A DNA stretch of 64,000 nt from Paracoccaceae bacterium (GTDB lineage: Bacteria; Pseudomonadota; Alphaproteobacteria; Rhodobacterales; Rhodobacteraceae), in the NCBI GenBank assembly GCA_022823605.1, contig JAJEHS010000006.1:655001-719000 (forward strand), written 5' to 3'. The translations under genes were made by a program, and so were the position numbers. Under the pieces are notes generated by a model. That model was not told the origin of the DNA, searched no databases, and saw only the letters and a list, made by a program, of their open reading frames with translations. Each line of letters opens with the position of its first letter. The first letter of the stretch is position 1. Below are positions 39,068-48,756 of the stretch, one piece after another.

Positions 39068-40527
39068 TTCGTAAGTGGGGTCTCGCTGTCCTTGCAATTG
39101 GTGTTCTTGCCAATCCATCGTTGGGGGAAATATCTGTAGAAGAAGCTCTTGAGGGCTTTGGATTTGATAGCAGTGAAACCGAGACCGACACGTCAACAAT
39201 AATCACGGGCAATTCTGATTTGTCAGATTTGGATGCTATTTTGGATGAATTTGAATCCATTGATGAACCCCCAGCCCCTACCCTGCAAACACCTGAAGAT
39301 CCGTTTCAGGATACTCCTCGCACTAGTTTAAGCGGATCTGTCAGACAAAAATTTGTTGTAAACTTTTCCCATGATGCACCCAGCCCTGGTGAATATGACC
39401 ATAGGGGGTTGTCGTCCATGAGTACCCGTCTTGATTTGAAACTTGACAATAAGATCGGCGATGATTTTCGATTGTTCCTTGGTGGACATTTACTTCTTGA
39501 TCCCATTGAACCCAAACAGTTTCAACCAGCTCAGAATGCCGGAGTTTCAAACTTCTCGGATTTTGAAGCAGAACTTGACGAGGCTTATTTGCAGGGGCCC
39601 TTGTCGGATTCAATCGATCTGACATTCGGGAGGCAAATTGTGGTTTGGGGTCGTTCCGACCAGTTTCGAGTTACAGACACCCTTAATCCGGTTGACAATA
39701 GAACACCAGGACTCACTGACATCAAAAATCTCAGGCTGCCGGTTACCATGGCTCGGCTTGATCTCTATTCAGGATCTTGGACTTCAAGTCTGATATTGAT
39801 TCCTGAGCGAAGATTTGACAGAACACCTGAACTAGGGAGTGACTATTATTTTGGACCGGCAACACTACCTTCACGAGACAATCCCGGTGGCAAGTTCAGC
39901 AAACCGGATTTTGCAGTTTCTATTACAGGTACATTTTCAGGTTGGGATCTGTCATTTTATTCGGCACGCATATTGAACCGCAGCCCCTATATTGAAGAAG
40001 GTCCAGCTGGGCCAAAACGGAAGCATCAGCGTATCAGCATGCTTGGTTCAGCAGCCAATTTCGTGGTTGGCAGTTGGTTGTTCAAAGCTGAAGCCGCCTT
40101 CCACAAAAGCCTGCGTTTTTCGAATGTGCCGGAAAAGGATTTCGAACGGCTTACCGCACTGGTCGGGGTTGAGTATTCGGGAATTGTCGACACCACCTTG
40201 GCCCTTGAGGTTGTTTCAAGCCATATCAAGGATTTCGACAACCGATTGCTGGAGCAACCCAATGCCCAAAGAGAAAATGAAACAGAAATGGCATTCCGTG
40301 TGGGCAGAACATTTTTGAATGAGTCACTTGAATTGTCAATGGCCGCGAGGGCTCCAACCCCCATAGGAAACAATGGTGGTCTCCTCAGAACACAAGTGTC
40401 TTATGATCTCAACGATTCAGTGGAGATCTATGGGGGTACTCTTTTGTATTTTGTAGGAAATAATCTGCCTTACAGCAAGATTGCTGACAATGACCGCCTA
40501 TTTTTTGGCCTGAATTATCATTTCTGA
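39064..40527 (+). CDS. DUF1302-like outer-membrane protein
   Basis: 487 residues. There is a signal peptide (about 1-21), an acidic low-complexity linker (about 25-85) and then a long beta-rich domain ending in an aromatic C-terminal strand (FFGLNYHF) typical of outer-membrane barrels. DEAYLQGPLSDSIDLTFGRQ and VWGRSDQFRVTDTLNP resemble the DUF1302 family, often encoded beside MMPL and LolA-like genes. Its ATG overlaps the LolA-like stop by 4 bases. It is presumably the outer-membrane terminus of the same system. Confidence 0.78.
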   Translation: MIRKWGLAVLAIGVLANPSLGEISVEEALEGFGFDSSETETDTSTIITGNSDLSDLDAILDEFESIDEPPAPTLQTPEDPFQDTPRTSLSGSVRQKFVVNFSHDAPSPGEYDHRGLSSMSTRLDLKLDNKIGDDFRLFLGGHLLLDPIEPKQFQPAQNAGVSNFSDFEAELDEAYLQGPLSDSIDLTFGRQIVVWGRSDQFRVTDTLNPVDNRTPGLTDIKNLRLPVTMARLDLYSGSWTSSLILIPERRFDRTPELGSDYYFGPATLPSRDNPGGKFSKPDFAVSITGTFSGWDLSFYSARILNRSPYIEEGPAGPKRKHQRISMLGSAANFVVGSWLFKAEAAFHKSLRFSNVPEKDFERLTALVGVEYSGIVDTTLALEVVSSHIKDFDNRLLEQPNAQRENETEMAFRVGRTFLNESLELSMAARAPTPIGNNGGLLRTQVSYDLNDSVEIYGGTLLYFVGNNLPYSKIADNDRLFFGLNYHF

Positions 40528-40675
40528 TGATTTGAGAATAATCTGGTGCAGGAGGAATGCCCAATTCCGCCCAGAAATACAATATTTCCACCGGCAGCAG
40601 CAATCTTATCTGGCTGTTGAAATACCGGATTTTCCCTAGCTGTTGGAAGCAGAAGTCATGGGCACTGTAACGAAT

Positions 40676-41041
40676 TTATTCATTATTGTCTTCAGATATA
40701 CCATTTTCTTCAACAACCTCGCCTTCTTCATTCAGGGGAGGTCCATATTTATTTGAACCATCCTCGGAATCGGCGACAAGCAAGATAATCAATATTATCC
40801 AACCAATCAGTGGTATAAGCAAAATCAATTGCCACCATCCACTTTTTCCAGTGTCATGTAGTCTGCGACTTCCCGCAGCCAACATGGGAACAATAAAAAG
40901 AAGACCTACTCCTGCTTCGCTACCAATACCCCCAACAATAAATGTAAATAAGGCAAACCACCAAAACTCCCTTTTCGAGGCTCGCCCCGAGAAGGTAAAA
41001 TAATTTAGAAAGCAAACCTCAATTGATTTCAGGAAACTCAT
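40676..41041 (-). CDS. DUF805 family inner-membrane protein
   Basis: 121 residues. The family signature is YFTFSGRASKREFWWF at the N-terminus and RRLHDTGKSGWWQLI in the middle, with three or four membrane helices and an acidic cytoplasmic tail. Function is unknown. It is convergent with the DUF1302 gene and divergent from the rhomboid gene. Confidence 0.88.
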   Translation of the reverse strand: MSFLKSIEVCFLNYFTFSGRASKREFWWFALFTFIVGGIGSEAGVGLLFIVPMLAAGSRRLHDTGKSGWWQLILLIPLIGWIILIILLVADSEDGSNKYGPPLNEEGEVVEENGISEDNNE

Positions 41042-41162
41042 GTATTCACACCTTTTTTTCTTTTTCTCTATTCAAGTAATTTATATCATTATCCGTTAAA
41101 CGGCTATACAACTGAATTCCGTCATGACTTTTTAGAGATTTTTCACTTAACCCAAATACAGA

Positions 41163-41909
41163 ATGTTTCTAGCCTTGCCATTTAGGGACCATAACCCTTC
41201 CAGAAGGGTTCCCTACATAAATTACTCACTAATTGCCTTGAATATAATTGTATTTACTTCCCATAGTGGACAAGAGTATCTGGATTCTGCCCTAGTTTTT
41301 GCACTCTATCCCATTGAAGTCATAAATTTCAACAGATTTGAAACATTGATCACTTCAGGATTTCTGCATGCCGACCTCAAGCATCTGTTTTTCAATATGC
41401 TCTTCCTGTATCTTTTTGGTGATAACCTAGAGGACAGGCTGGGTCATTATCGTTATCTGGGATTCTATCTTTTATGCATGATTGGCGCAGGTCTGATTCA
41501 TGTATTTTCATGTATTCTATTTGGTGGTTTGTATAACCCCGTTATCGGAGCATCAGGGGCAATCAGTGGGGTTGTTGGAGGTTACTTTCTGTTATTCCCC
41601 AAGGCCAAAATTGATTTCCTTATTTGGATAATCATATTTTTCTGGGTATTTCCTCTTAGCGCATGGTTTGCGTTGGGAGTCTGGATTTTTCTGGAACTCT
41701 GGGATGTGTATACTGGTTCCTTTATGCATAACAATGTCGCAACATTTGCCCATTTGGGAGGTTTTTTCTGTGGATTGTTACTAATTTTTCCACTCTGGAT
41801 TAGATTGGGAGGAACCAAATTTTGGCATGAAACAGGAGGCAAACCTCCAAATCCGGAGAAAACAAGTGATAATCGACCGGTTAAAATCCCCATTGTTCGA
41901 AAGCGATAA
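41163..41909 (+). CDS. Rhomboid family intramembrane serine protease
   Basis: 248 residues, six or seven helices. The catalytic Ser is S131 in GASGAISG and the His is H197 in FAHLGGF. The HADLKHLFFNMLFLYLFG stretch and a WR-like loop region fit the family. It cleaves membrane-anchored substrates that cannot be named from the sequence. It stands alone between two opposite-strand genes. Confidence 0.9.
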   Translation: MFLALPFRDHNPSRRVPYINYSLIALNIIVFTSHSGQEYLDSALVFALYPIEVINFNRFETLITSGFLHADLKHLFFNMLFLYLFGDNLEDRLGHYRYLGFYLLCMIGAGLIHVFSCILFGGLYNPVIGASGAISGVVGGYFLLFPKAKIDFLIWIIIFFWVFPLSAWFALGVWIFLELWDVYTGSFMHNNVATFAHLGGFFCGLLLIFPLWIRLGGTKFWHETGGKPPNPEKTSDNRPVKIPIVRKR

Positions 41910-41960
41910 TTACACATTGTATTTATTTGAAATTTAAGGGAACTACTCACATAGTTCGGT

Positions 41961-42659
41961 CTAATTGATAGGGGTTAACGAGATCACCTTTACACTTGCT
42001 ATATCGCACCCCCTTACCTTGCCATTTATTTGTTCAAATACAGGTCTGTTTGTATACTCTCTTTCCTCAGTCGTGTACTTTCCATCAAAAGGATCGGGGG
42101 TCCACCATTTTTTGCTACCATAAAGGTTCCCATTCCAATTACCAGTCAAAATCCCATCTATAAACCCATCACCATCTGTATCAATGTGTGCCCTATGCAC
42201 TGCACCATCAAATCTGATTTCGTCATACCAAATCCAGGTCGCGTTCTGTCCTGTTTCGACAAATTCCAATGCCAGTTTGCAAACTGAAGTGTCCGGACTC
42301 TCCCTTTGATGGGATATTGGTGATGTGAAACCATAAATCTTGTCATTCTCGACAATGATATTTCCGATCCTGCGTGATTGAAACCTGGGAAAGATCGGGT
42401 AGATTGTTTCATCAACCCTGTATTCGACTATTCCCCCCTGATTGCTTTGACAATGGATCTTGCTGTCAATTGACTTGAATTTGCAAAGTTTGTTGTTCTC
42501 TACATTCCCAAGGATGGATAATCCTGGTGGAACCGGAATTTCAACAGTACCAGTGACATTTGTGGAATCCATTGCCACTATTCCATCTGGCAGAAATACG
42601 ACAAGCAATAGGGGAAGGATTATCCAAAATCCTAGTCTTGCTGGTTTACTATACTTCAT
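41961..42659 (-). CDS. Secreted protein of unknown family with a calcium-binding-like loop
   Basis: 232 residues from ATG 42659, which has AAGGAGG about 5 bases upstream; a start two codons earlier is less likely. A signal peptide or N-terminal anchor (about 8-30) is followed by a beta-rich domain with four cysteines. HIDTDGDGFIDG near residue 155 resembles a dockerin/EF-hand calcium loop; TWIWYDEIRFDG precedes it. I do not recognise the family. A short gap separates it from tctA, transcribed the same way, but no shared role is evident. Confidence 0.6.
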   Translation of the reverse strand: MKYSKPARLGFWIILPLLLVVFLPDGIVAMDSTNVTGTVEIPVPPGLSILGNVENNKLCKFKSIDSKIHCQSNQGGIVEYRVDETIYPIFPRFQSRRIGNIIVENDKIYGFTSPISHQRESPDTSVCKLALEFVETGQNATWIWYDEIRFDGAVHRAHIDTDGDGFIDGILTGNWNGNLYGSKKWWTPDPFDGKYTTEEREYTNRPVFEQINGKVRGCDIASVKVISLTPIN

Positions 42660-42763
42660 GAGCACCTCCTTCTCCCCATAATCAGGGAAGATGGTGAAAC
42701 TTCAAAAGGATTGGTTGTTTATCCTTGACGTTTTTTGTGGATAACTTGGAAGGGCGCCAAATT

Positions 42764-44293
42764 CTAGGATGCCTTGCTGGCCTTCATTCTCTTTCTTATA
42801 AACCCGTAAAGTGGTAACAATAACAATATGATTGCGGCAATCGTAATCGGTCCGGCAATGGGCCTTTCCAGAAAAATCATCCAACTGCCATCCGACAATA
42901 GGAGGGATTGACGCAATTTGGGTTCAGCAATCGGTCCCAAGACTATTGCCAGCACCGCTGGCGCCAGGGGATAATCGAGTATCCTCAGCAGAAAAGCACC
43001 AATTCCAAAAATCAACATCAGCCACACATCGTAAATATTTTGATAGGCTGCATAGGTTCCGACAACGGACAGAACGAAAATCAGGGGAGCCAATATGGAA
43101 AATGGCATCCTCAGCACCTTCAGAAACAATGGGATACAAGCCAGATTGACGGTCACAGCAATGACATTTGAAATATAAAATGAACCAATAAGAGGCCAGA
43201 CAAATTCCGGTTGATCTGTAAACAACAAGGGGCCGGGTTGCAAACCCCAGATCACCATTCCGGCAAGTAATACCGCCGTAGTTGGAGAACCTGGAATACC
43301 TAGGGTCATCATGGGAAGCATCGCGCCAGTTGAAGCCGAATTGTTTGCAGCTTCCGGTGCAGCAACTCCGTCGGCCCTTCCCTTGCCGAATTCCTCCTGG
43401 TTCTTTGAAACCATTTTCGTAACCCCATAGGCCATCAGGGAACCAGGAGTGGCACCTGCTGCAGGCAAGATACCTACGAAGAAACCCAAAAACGAACCAA
43501 TGGTTGTACCCCGCCAAGTCTCGGGAAAGGACTTTATGGCATCCCATACCCTGGCCAAAGTAATGTTGGCTTCGGTCATCTTGAGAGAATCCCGACTTGA
43601 ATTGATGGTCCAAAGCATTTCTCCTATGCCATAAACACCAATCGCGAGAACGAGGAATTGTATACCTCTACTGAACCATTGTGTGGAATCAAACAACAAT
43701 AATCTTGGTGCTCCCGAAATAATATCAAACCCAACTGCAGACATGACCAGCCCGAAACATATGGAAATAATGGTTTTCGGGATATCATCACCACTCAAAC
43801 CGATAAAGGTGGCAAAGGCCAGAAGCATCAGGGCAAAGATTTCCGGGTTGCCAAATTTCAAGGCAACCGAAGCCAGCAATGGGGCGGCACCGGTAAAGAT
43901 TACATTGGAAAGAGTGCCCCCAACAAAGGAAGCTATGGCCGCAATGACCAATGCTTTTTCAGCATTACCCGAAAGGGCCATGGGACGACCATCAAAAGTT
44001 GTTGCTACTGCCGTGGAAGCACCTGGAATCCCCAAGGTAATGGATGAAATTGCTCCCCCGTACATGGCGCCATAGTAAATGGCAGCCAAAAAGATCATGG
44101 GCGAGGAAATTGTTCCCGTGATTTCCTGAATGACAAAGGTAAATGGAAGCAGGATGGCAACCCCATTGACAGACCCCAATCCGGGCATGGCACCCACAAA
44201 CAGCCCGATCACCACACCAAGAAAGGCCAAACCAAGATTTGTGGGTTGGAGTGCGGCCCAAACTCCATCCAGTAAAAGTGCAACAACTTCCAT
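42764..44293 (-). CDS. tctA: Tripartite tricarboxylate transporter, large permease TctA
   Basis: 509 residues, about 12 hydrophobic helices, with the family motifs GLFVGAMPGLGSVNG near the N-terminus and GFFVGILPAAGATPGSLMAYG in the second half. With TctB and TctC it forms a sodium-dependent, binding-protein-assisted importer of carboxylates. Gene order on the minus strand is tctC-tctB-tctA. Substrate is unknown. The oxalate/formyl-CoA genes lie immediately upstream of tctC, beyond a 211-base promoter region. Confidence 0.93.
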   Translation of the reverse strand: MEVVALLLDGVWAALQPTNLGLAFLGVVIGLFVGAMPGLGSVNGVAILLPFTFVIQEITGTISSPMIFLAAIYYGAMYGGAISSITLGIPGASTAVATTFDGRPMALSGNAEKALVIAAIASFVGGTLSNVIFTGAAPLLASVALKFGNPEIFALMLLAFATFIGLSGDDIPKTIISICFGLVMSAVGFDIISGAPRLLLFDSTQWFSRGIQFLVLAIGVYGIGEMLWTINSSRDSLKMTEANITLARVWDAIKSFPETWRGTTIGSFLGFFVGILPAAGATPGSLMAYGVTKMVSKNQEEFGKGRADGVAAPEAANNSASTGAMLPMMTLGIPGSPTTAVLLAGMVIWGLQPGPLLFTDQPEFVWPLIGSFYISNVIAVTVNLACIPLFLKVLRMPFSILAPLIFVLSVVGTYAAYQNIYDVWLMLIFGIGAFLLRILDYPLAPAVLAIVLGPIAEPKLRQSLLLSDGSWMIFLERPIAGPITIAAIILLLLPLYGFIRKRMKASKAS

Positions 44294-44350
44294 CGAAATA
44301 TTTACAATATCAATTGGGGGTTCTTCATCTCGGACAGGCCCTGGAAATAA

Positions 44351-44884
44351 TCAAAGGAAAATATCATAAAGCGGTATGAACATTGGTTCCAAGGCTCCCT
44401 TGGGCAAGACAATTCGCATTGCAACGTCAAAGAAAAAGAAGCAGAAGACAGCTGCACTAATGCCTATAAGGGCAGCCAACCACCAAGGATGCTTTCCAAG
44501 AAAATAGATGTAGTAAAAAAGAAAAATTGGAATCGCGCCGTAAAATCCTATCAGACCAATCAGAAAAAGGAAGACAACCAACCCACCGCCAACAAGGGCA
44601 AACATTTTAACCCCATAAGTGTCAAGGAACCTATCCGTTGATCGTGAAGGTGGTGACCTGCGGCGAAACCAGTTTATGCCAACCATTATGGAGCAAATGA
44701 ACATGGCTAGAGAAAGCCAAAATGGCCAAAACCCGCTACCTGGTCCTTCGTTGTTTACATTGATTCCGATGTTGGCAAATCTAACCGCGGTTGGGTCCCA
44801 AGAAGGACCTTCACCACTTTCCCACATTAGATAGAGGGAGAAGAGAGCAATAACAAAAGCTGTAACGAGCTCAGCTAACCGCAC
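44351..44884 (-). CDS. tctB: Tripartite tricarboxylate transporter, small permease TctB
   Basis: 177 residues from GTG 44884, preceded by GGGGGGAAGA; a TTG at 44896 would add four residues. Four membrane helices, with the family's periplasmic loop after helix 1 and FFDVAMRIVLPKGALEP near the C-terminus. It is the small membrane subunit pairing with TctA. It lies 40 bases after tctC and 57 bases before tctA. Confidence 0.88.
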   Translation of the reverse strand: MRLAELVTAFVIALFSLYLMWESGEGPSWDPTAVRFANIGINVNNEGPGSGFWPFWLSLAMFICSIMVGINWFRRRSPPSRSTDRFLDTYGVKMFALVGGGLVVFLFLIGLIGFYGAIPIFLFYYIYFLGKHPWWLAALIGISAAVFCFFFFDVAMRIVLPKGALEPMFIPLYDIFL

Positions 44885-44924
44885 TCTTCCCCCCAACTAT
44901 TTATTAACCATACTCCCGAAGGAA

Positions 44925-45896
44925 TTAGTTTATTGCACCAGAAGCCTTCAGAATGACTTCGTGCCGATCACGCTGAACCTGCCAATAATTGGCCAGATCA
45001 TCACCTGATGTATAATCACCCAGCAATGACTTGTCGGCTTTGTATTGCTGCCATTCGGCAGAGTCATAAACCTTGGCAAAGAGATCAGTGTAATAAGCCA
45101 GTGCTTCATCGGACATGCCTGGTGCCCCGACGACAGCACGCTGCATGTAGTAGGCAAAATCTTCACCAGCTTCAGCAAGGGTCGGAACATCCGGGAACAT
45201 GGGCAATCTTTCCGAGGTGAATGCCACCAGGGGAATTACATCACCGGATTCATAAAAACCTAGAGCTTCCGAGGGATTGTTGACTGAAGAATCAATCTGT
45301 TCACCGGCAAGATCCTTGGCGACTGCACCCCCACCCTTGTAGGGAATGTATTTGATTTCCAGTCCAAAAGTATCATTCAGAAAATCCGTAATGATCTGGT
45401 CTTCCTGGGCTGAACCGGTTCCTCCCATGACCCAACCTGATCCCCGAGCCTTGGCCTCGGCCAGAAACTCTTCAAAGGAATTCACGCCTTCGTTTTTGTG
45501 GACCCACAGAACGAAGGTATCCTCAGCCATGCGGCCAATCGGTGCAAAGGTCATGATATCAATTCCAAGACCTGGTTGACGAAGCGGTGTTGTGAAAAAG
45601 GAATTCAGGGTAACCATGATGGTATGATCCGGATCGGTGGCTGAATTCAGGGCAACCAATGCCTCGGCACCGGAACCACCAGATTTGTTCACTGGTACAA
45701 GTGGTCTAGATGCCAGCTCTTCCTTTTCAACAATCGACTGCATCAGTCGGGCCATTTTGTCGGCTCCACCACCTTTACCGGCCATGATAACAAAATCAAT
45801 CGGTTTGGTAGGTTCAAATTGAGCATGGGCAGCACTTACAGCCAAGGAAGCCAAAAGGGCAATCAATCCCAAAGTAAGTTTTCTAACAATCAACAT
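44925..45896 (-). CDS. tctC: Tripartite tricarboxylate transporter binding protein TctC (BUG family)
   Basis: 323 residues. A signal peptide ends near residue 25 (..SAAHAQ). The BUG fold is indicated by KPIDFVIMAGKGGGADKMAR, GGTGSAQEDQI and FPDVPTLAEAGEDF. It binds a carboxylate in the periplasm. AGGAG stands 7-8 bases before the ATG. It is the first gene of the tct operon. Confidence 0.92.
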   Translation of the reverse strand: MLIVRKLTLGLIALLASLAVSAAHAQFEPTKPIDFVIMAGKGGGADKMARLMQSIVEKEELASRPLVPVNKSGGSGAEALVALNSATDPDHTIMVTLNSFFTTPLRQPGLGIDIMTFAPIGRMAEDTFVLWVHKNEGVNSFEEFLAEAKARGSGWVMGGTGSAQEDQIITDFLNDTFGLEIKYIPYKGGGAVAKDLAGEQIDSSVNNPSEALGFYESGDVIPLVAFTSERLPMFPDVPTLAEAGEDFAYYMQRAVVGAPGMSDEALAYYTDLFAKVYDSAEWQQYKADKSLLGDYTSGDDLANYWQVQRDRHEVILKASGAIN

Positions 45897-45952
45897 TGTT
45901 TTTCTCCTCTATACATGCGATAAAGAATTTTCCTCATCGCGGTTCAATCAGT

Positions 45953-45967
45953 CTCTGAACTTCAGAG
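45953..45967. promoter_or_regulatory. Palindrome upstream of tctC, candidate operator
   Basis: CTCTGAA-C-TTCAGAG is a perfect 7-base inverted repeat 57 bases upstream of the tctC start, inside the 211-base gap that must hold the tct promoter. No regulator is assigned. Confidence 0.3.
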
Positions 45968-46107
45968 CCTGTATAAATATGGAAATACCTGTTCAAAACA
46001 TTTATTCCCACAATTCATGAATTACCTCTGTCTCAATCGACTTAGATAATATCTGAAAATATTTACCGATACAAAATCCTCTAACATTACTTTGTTTCTG
46101 GTATATC

Positions 46108-47778
46108 CTAAAACAGCCCCTGGACCTGTCCCGCATCATCAACGTGAATAGCTTCTGCAGCTGGAACGCTGGGCAACCCAGGCATGGTCATGATTTCTCC
46201 ACATATTGCCACGATAAATCCTGCACCTGCTGAAAGTCTGACTTCCCTGATAGGAATTGTATGACCTGTTGGGGCACCCCTTTCATTTGGATCAGTGGTA
46301 AAGCTGTATTGGGTTTTAGCCATGCAGATCGGGAGATTGCCGTATCCAGCTTCCTCCCACTGATTTAACTGATCAACAATCTTCTTGCCAGCCGAAACCC
46401 CATCAGCCCGATAAATTTCCCTGGCGATCGTGCCAATTTTTTCCAAAAGACCCATATCGTCAGGATAGAGCGGTTTGTAGGCAGCCTTACCCCCCTCGAT
46501 GATTTCCACTACCTTTTCCGCCAGATCGGTTGTACCTTCCGAACCCTTCGCCCAATGCTGACAAAGCACAGCTTCCGATCCCATCGACGCCACATAATCC
46601 TTGACGACATTTACCTCGGCATCCGTATCGGTTACAAAATGGTTAATGGCCACGACGGCAGGAACCCCAAATTTACGCATATTTTCAATATGCCTTCCCA
46701 GATTTGCACATCCCTTTCTGACGGCGTCAACATTTTCCGGGCCCAAATCGTTCTTCGCCACTCCACCATTCATTTTCAGTGCCCTGATGGTTGCAACAAT
46801 AACCACTGCCTCAGGGGACAGTCCGGCCTGTCGGCATTTGATATCCATGAACTTTTCAGCCCCAAGGTCTGCCCCAAAGCCGGCTTCGGTCACAACATAA
46901 TCAGCGATTTTCAATGCCGATGTGGTTGCGATAACAGAATTACAGCCATGGGCTATGTTGGCAAATGGTCCACCATGTACAAAGGCAGGATTGTTTTCCA
47001 GGGTCTGTACCAGATTTGGTTGTACAGCCTGTTGCAAAAGTACTGTCATGGCTCCGTCGGCCTTGATATCCCGACAATATACGGGTGAACGGTCTCGCCG
47101 GTAAGCAACAATCATCCGACCCAATCTGTCCTGTAAATCTTCCAGACTTGTAGCCAGACAAAGAACCGCCATGACTTCGGAAGCAACGGTAATATCGAAG
47201 CCCGCTTCCCTAGGGAATCCGTTGGCAACCCCTCCCAAACTGCAAGTTATCTGCCTGAGGGCTCGATCATTCATATCAAGTACCCTTCTCCAGGCTACTC
47301 TTCTGATATCAATTCCTTCCTTGTTACCCCAGTAGATATGGTTGTCGATCATTGCCGAAAGGAGATTGTGGGCTGATGTAATAGCATGGAAATCACCCGT
47401 AAAGTGGAGATTCATGTCCTCCATGGGAACAACCTGGGCATACCCACCGCCAGCAGCACCCCCTTTCATGCCGAAACATGGTCCGAGTGAAGCTTCACGA
47501 ATACATATTGCTGCCTTTTTGCCAATTTTGTTCAGGCCATCTCCCAATCCAACGGTTGTGGTGGTTTTACCTTCACCTGCGGGTGTGGGATTGATTGCGG
47601 TAACCAAAATGAGTTTACCATCCCTGTTATTCTTGATTGTATCAAGGTAATCGGCTGATACCTTGGCTTTATCATGCCCGAATGGAATCAAACTTTCCGA
47701 CGGAATTCCAAGTTTTGCACCTATTTCCTGAATTGGCTTTTTCTTGGCCTGTCGTGCAATATCTATATCTGTGTTCAT
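46108..47778 (-). CDS. fhs: Formate-tetrahydrofolate ligase
   Basis: 556 residues, exactly the family size. The nucleotide-binding loop is [16 protein letters not shown] near 65-80; [21 protein letters not shown] and the later [17 protein letters not shown] are conserved. It makes 10-formyl-THF from formate, ATP and THF. It is the last gene of the gntR-TPP lyase-frc-hydrolase-fhs series and starts 13 bases after the hydrolase-like gene, so formate from that pathway probably feeds it. Confidence 0.95.
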   Translation of the reverse strand: MNTDIDIARQAKKKPIQEIGAKLGIPSESLIPFGHDKAKVSADYLDTIKNNRDGKLILVTAINPTPAGEGKTTTTVGLGDGLNKIGKKAAICIREASLGPCFGMKGGAAGGGYAQVVPMEDMNLHFTGDFHAITSAHNLLSAMIDNHIYWGNKEGIDIRRVAWRRVLDMNDRALRQITCSLGGVANGFPREAGFDITVASEVMAVLCLATSLEDLQDRLGRMIVAYRRDRSPVYCRDIKADGAMTVLLQQAVQPNLVQTLENNPAFVHGGPFANIAHGCNSVIATTSALKIADYVVTEAGFGADLGAEKFMDIKCRQAGLSPEAVVIVATIRALKMNGGVAKNDLGPENVDAVRKGCANLGRHIENMRKFGVPAVVAINHFVTDTDAEVNVVKDYVASMGSEAVLCQHWAKGSEGTTDLAEKVVEIIEGGKAAYKPLYPDDMGLLEKIGTIAREIYRADGVSAGKKIVDQLNQWEEAGYGNLPICMAKTQYSFTTDPNERGAPTGHTIPIREVRLSAGAGFIVAICGEIMTMPGLPSVPAAEAIHVDDAGQVQGLF

Positions 47779-47791
47779 ATATCTTTCCCTG

Positions 47792-48712
47792 TTAATTTCC
47801 TAAAATGGTACCTACCGTCACACCGGAATCCTTCACCCAATCTCCTGCTGATATCTTCCTGCCACCATCTGGGCGTACCCGCTTTATCAGAATACCACCA
47901 CCGTTGGCCATGACGATAAACCCATTATTGTTGATTTCGACAATTTCTCCAAATTCACCTTTAGCATTTTCGACCAATTCAGCATCATAAATTTTCAATG
48001 CATCACCATCCCTGGTTGTCCAAGCTCCTGGTTGGGGATTGGTCCCCCTAATCAAATTATAAACAATTTGTACGGATTCATTCCAATCAATTTCCGCATC
48101 CTTTTTAGTACACCAGGATTCGTAGGTTGCCTTGGATTCATCCTGGGTGCTCCTTGGAGGGTTTCCCCCTCGGAAAAGGTTGCAAACATTAGAGACTGAA
48201 TCTATTGCTGCAGGGAAAATCTTTTTGAAATAAACATCTCCCAAAGTATCATCCGGACCAATGGGACACTCCCATTGCAAAAGAATGTCTCCCTCATCCA
48301 ATCCATCGGTGGGATAGAACCAGGAAAATCCAGTTTTTTCAGAACCCCAGATTATGGGCCAATTGATGGAACTTGGTCCTCGATGCAAGGGGAGAAGCGA
48401 GGGATGAAAACATATCGAGCCCATTTCCGGAATATCCCTTGCCTCCTCAGGAACAAATAGTGTTACATAAGCCATAATCATCAAGTCGGCGTTCAAGCTT
48501 CCCATTTGATCCAGGGTATCCGTATCCCTGTAATTTGCGGGTTGATAAACCGCAATGCCTTTCTCCAAGGCCGTTTCTTTCAATGGATCTATGGGGCGAT
48601 TGGGTTTATCGGGAGCACAATAAACTGCGACAACCTCATCGACACCATCAGCCAATATTTTCTCCAAGGCGGCTTTACCAAAAGCCTGTTGTCCCATTAC
48701 AATTAATTTCAT
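47792..48712 (-). CDS. 10-formyl-THF hydrolase-like formyltransferase-fold protein
   Basis: 306 residues. The formyltransferase fold is clear: [20 protein letters not shown] with catalytic H103, and [13 protein letters not shown] with the catalytic Asp (142 by position). Overall it resembles the N-terminal hydrolase domain of 10-formyl-THF dehydrogenase (ALDH1L1), including INWNE/DWNE and [14 protein letters not shown], more than methionyl-tRNA formyltransferase. It could release formate from 10-formyl-THF or move a formyl group. Lying between frc and fhs, it belongs to the C1 pathway, with the direction of the reaction uncertain. Confidence 0.72.
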   Translation of the reverse strand: MKLIVMGQQAFGKAALEKILADGVDEVVAVYCAPDKPNRPIDPLKETALEKGIAVYQPANYRDTDTLDQMGSLNADLMIMAYVTLFVPEEARDIPEMGSICFHPSLLPLHRGPSSINWPIIWGSEKTGFSWFYPTDGLDEGDILLQWECPIGPDDTLGDVYFKKIFPAAIDSVSNVCNLFRGGNPPRSTQDESKATYESWCTKKDAEIDWNESVQIVYNLIRGTNPQPGAWTTRDGDALKIYDAELVENAKGEFGEIVEINNNGFIVMANGGGILIKRVRPDGGRKISAGDWVKDSGVTVGTILGN

Positions 48713-48756
48713 TAAATCCGTTCCAATGTTTTCACTATTAAATTCCTAAATTTTTA

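Noticed and set aside
40528-40675. Possible small RNA or repeat between the DUF1302 and DUF805 genes
   Set aside because: Only a short imperfect direct repeat (GCTGTTG) is present; nothing supports a feature.
42924-43613. 229-codon frame inside tctA in another minus-strand phase
   Set aside because: Trp/Cys/Arg-rich with no family features; tctA in the main frame has all motifs of its family.
46555-47088. 177-codon plus-strand frame antisense to fhs
   Set aside because: Shadow of the strongly conserved fhs reading frame, with no family of its own.
47792-48712. Methionyl-tRNA formyltransferase (fmt)
   Set aside because: No def gene is adjacent, and the HPSLLP-x-HRG-x-SSINW and RG-x-NPQPGAW patterns fit the formyl-THF hydrolase group better.
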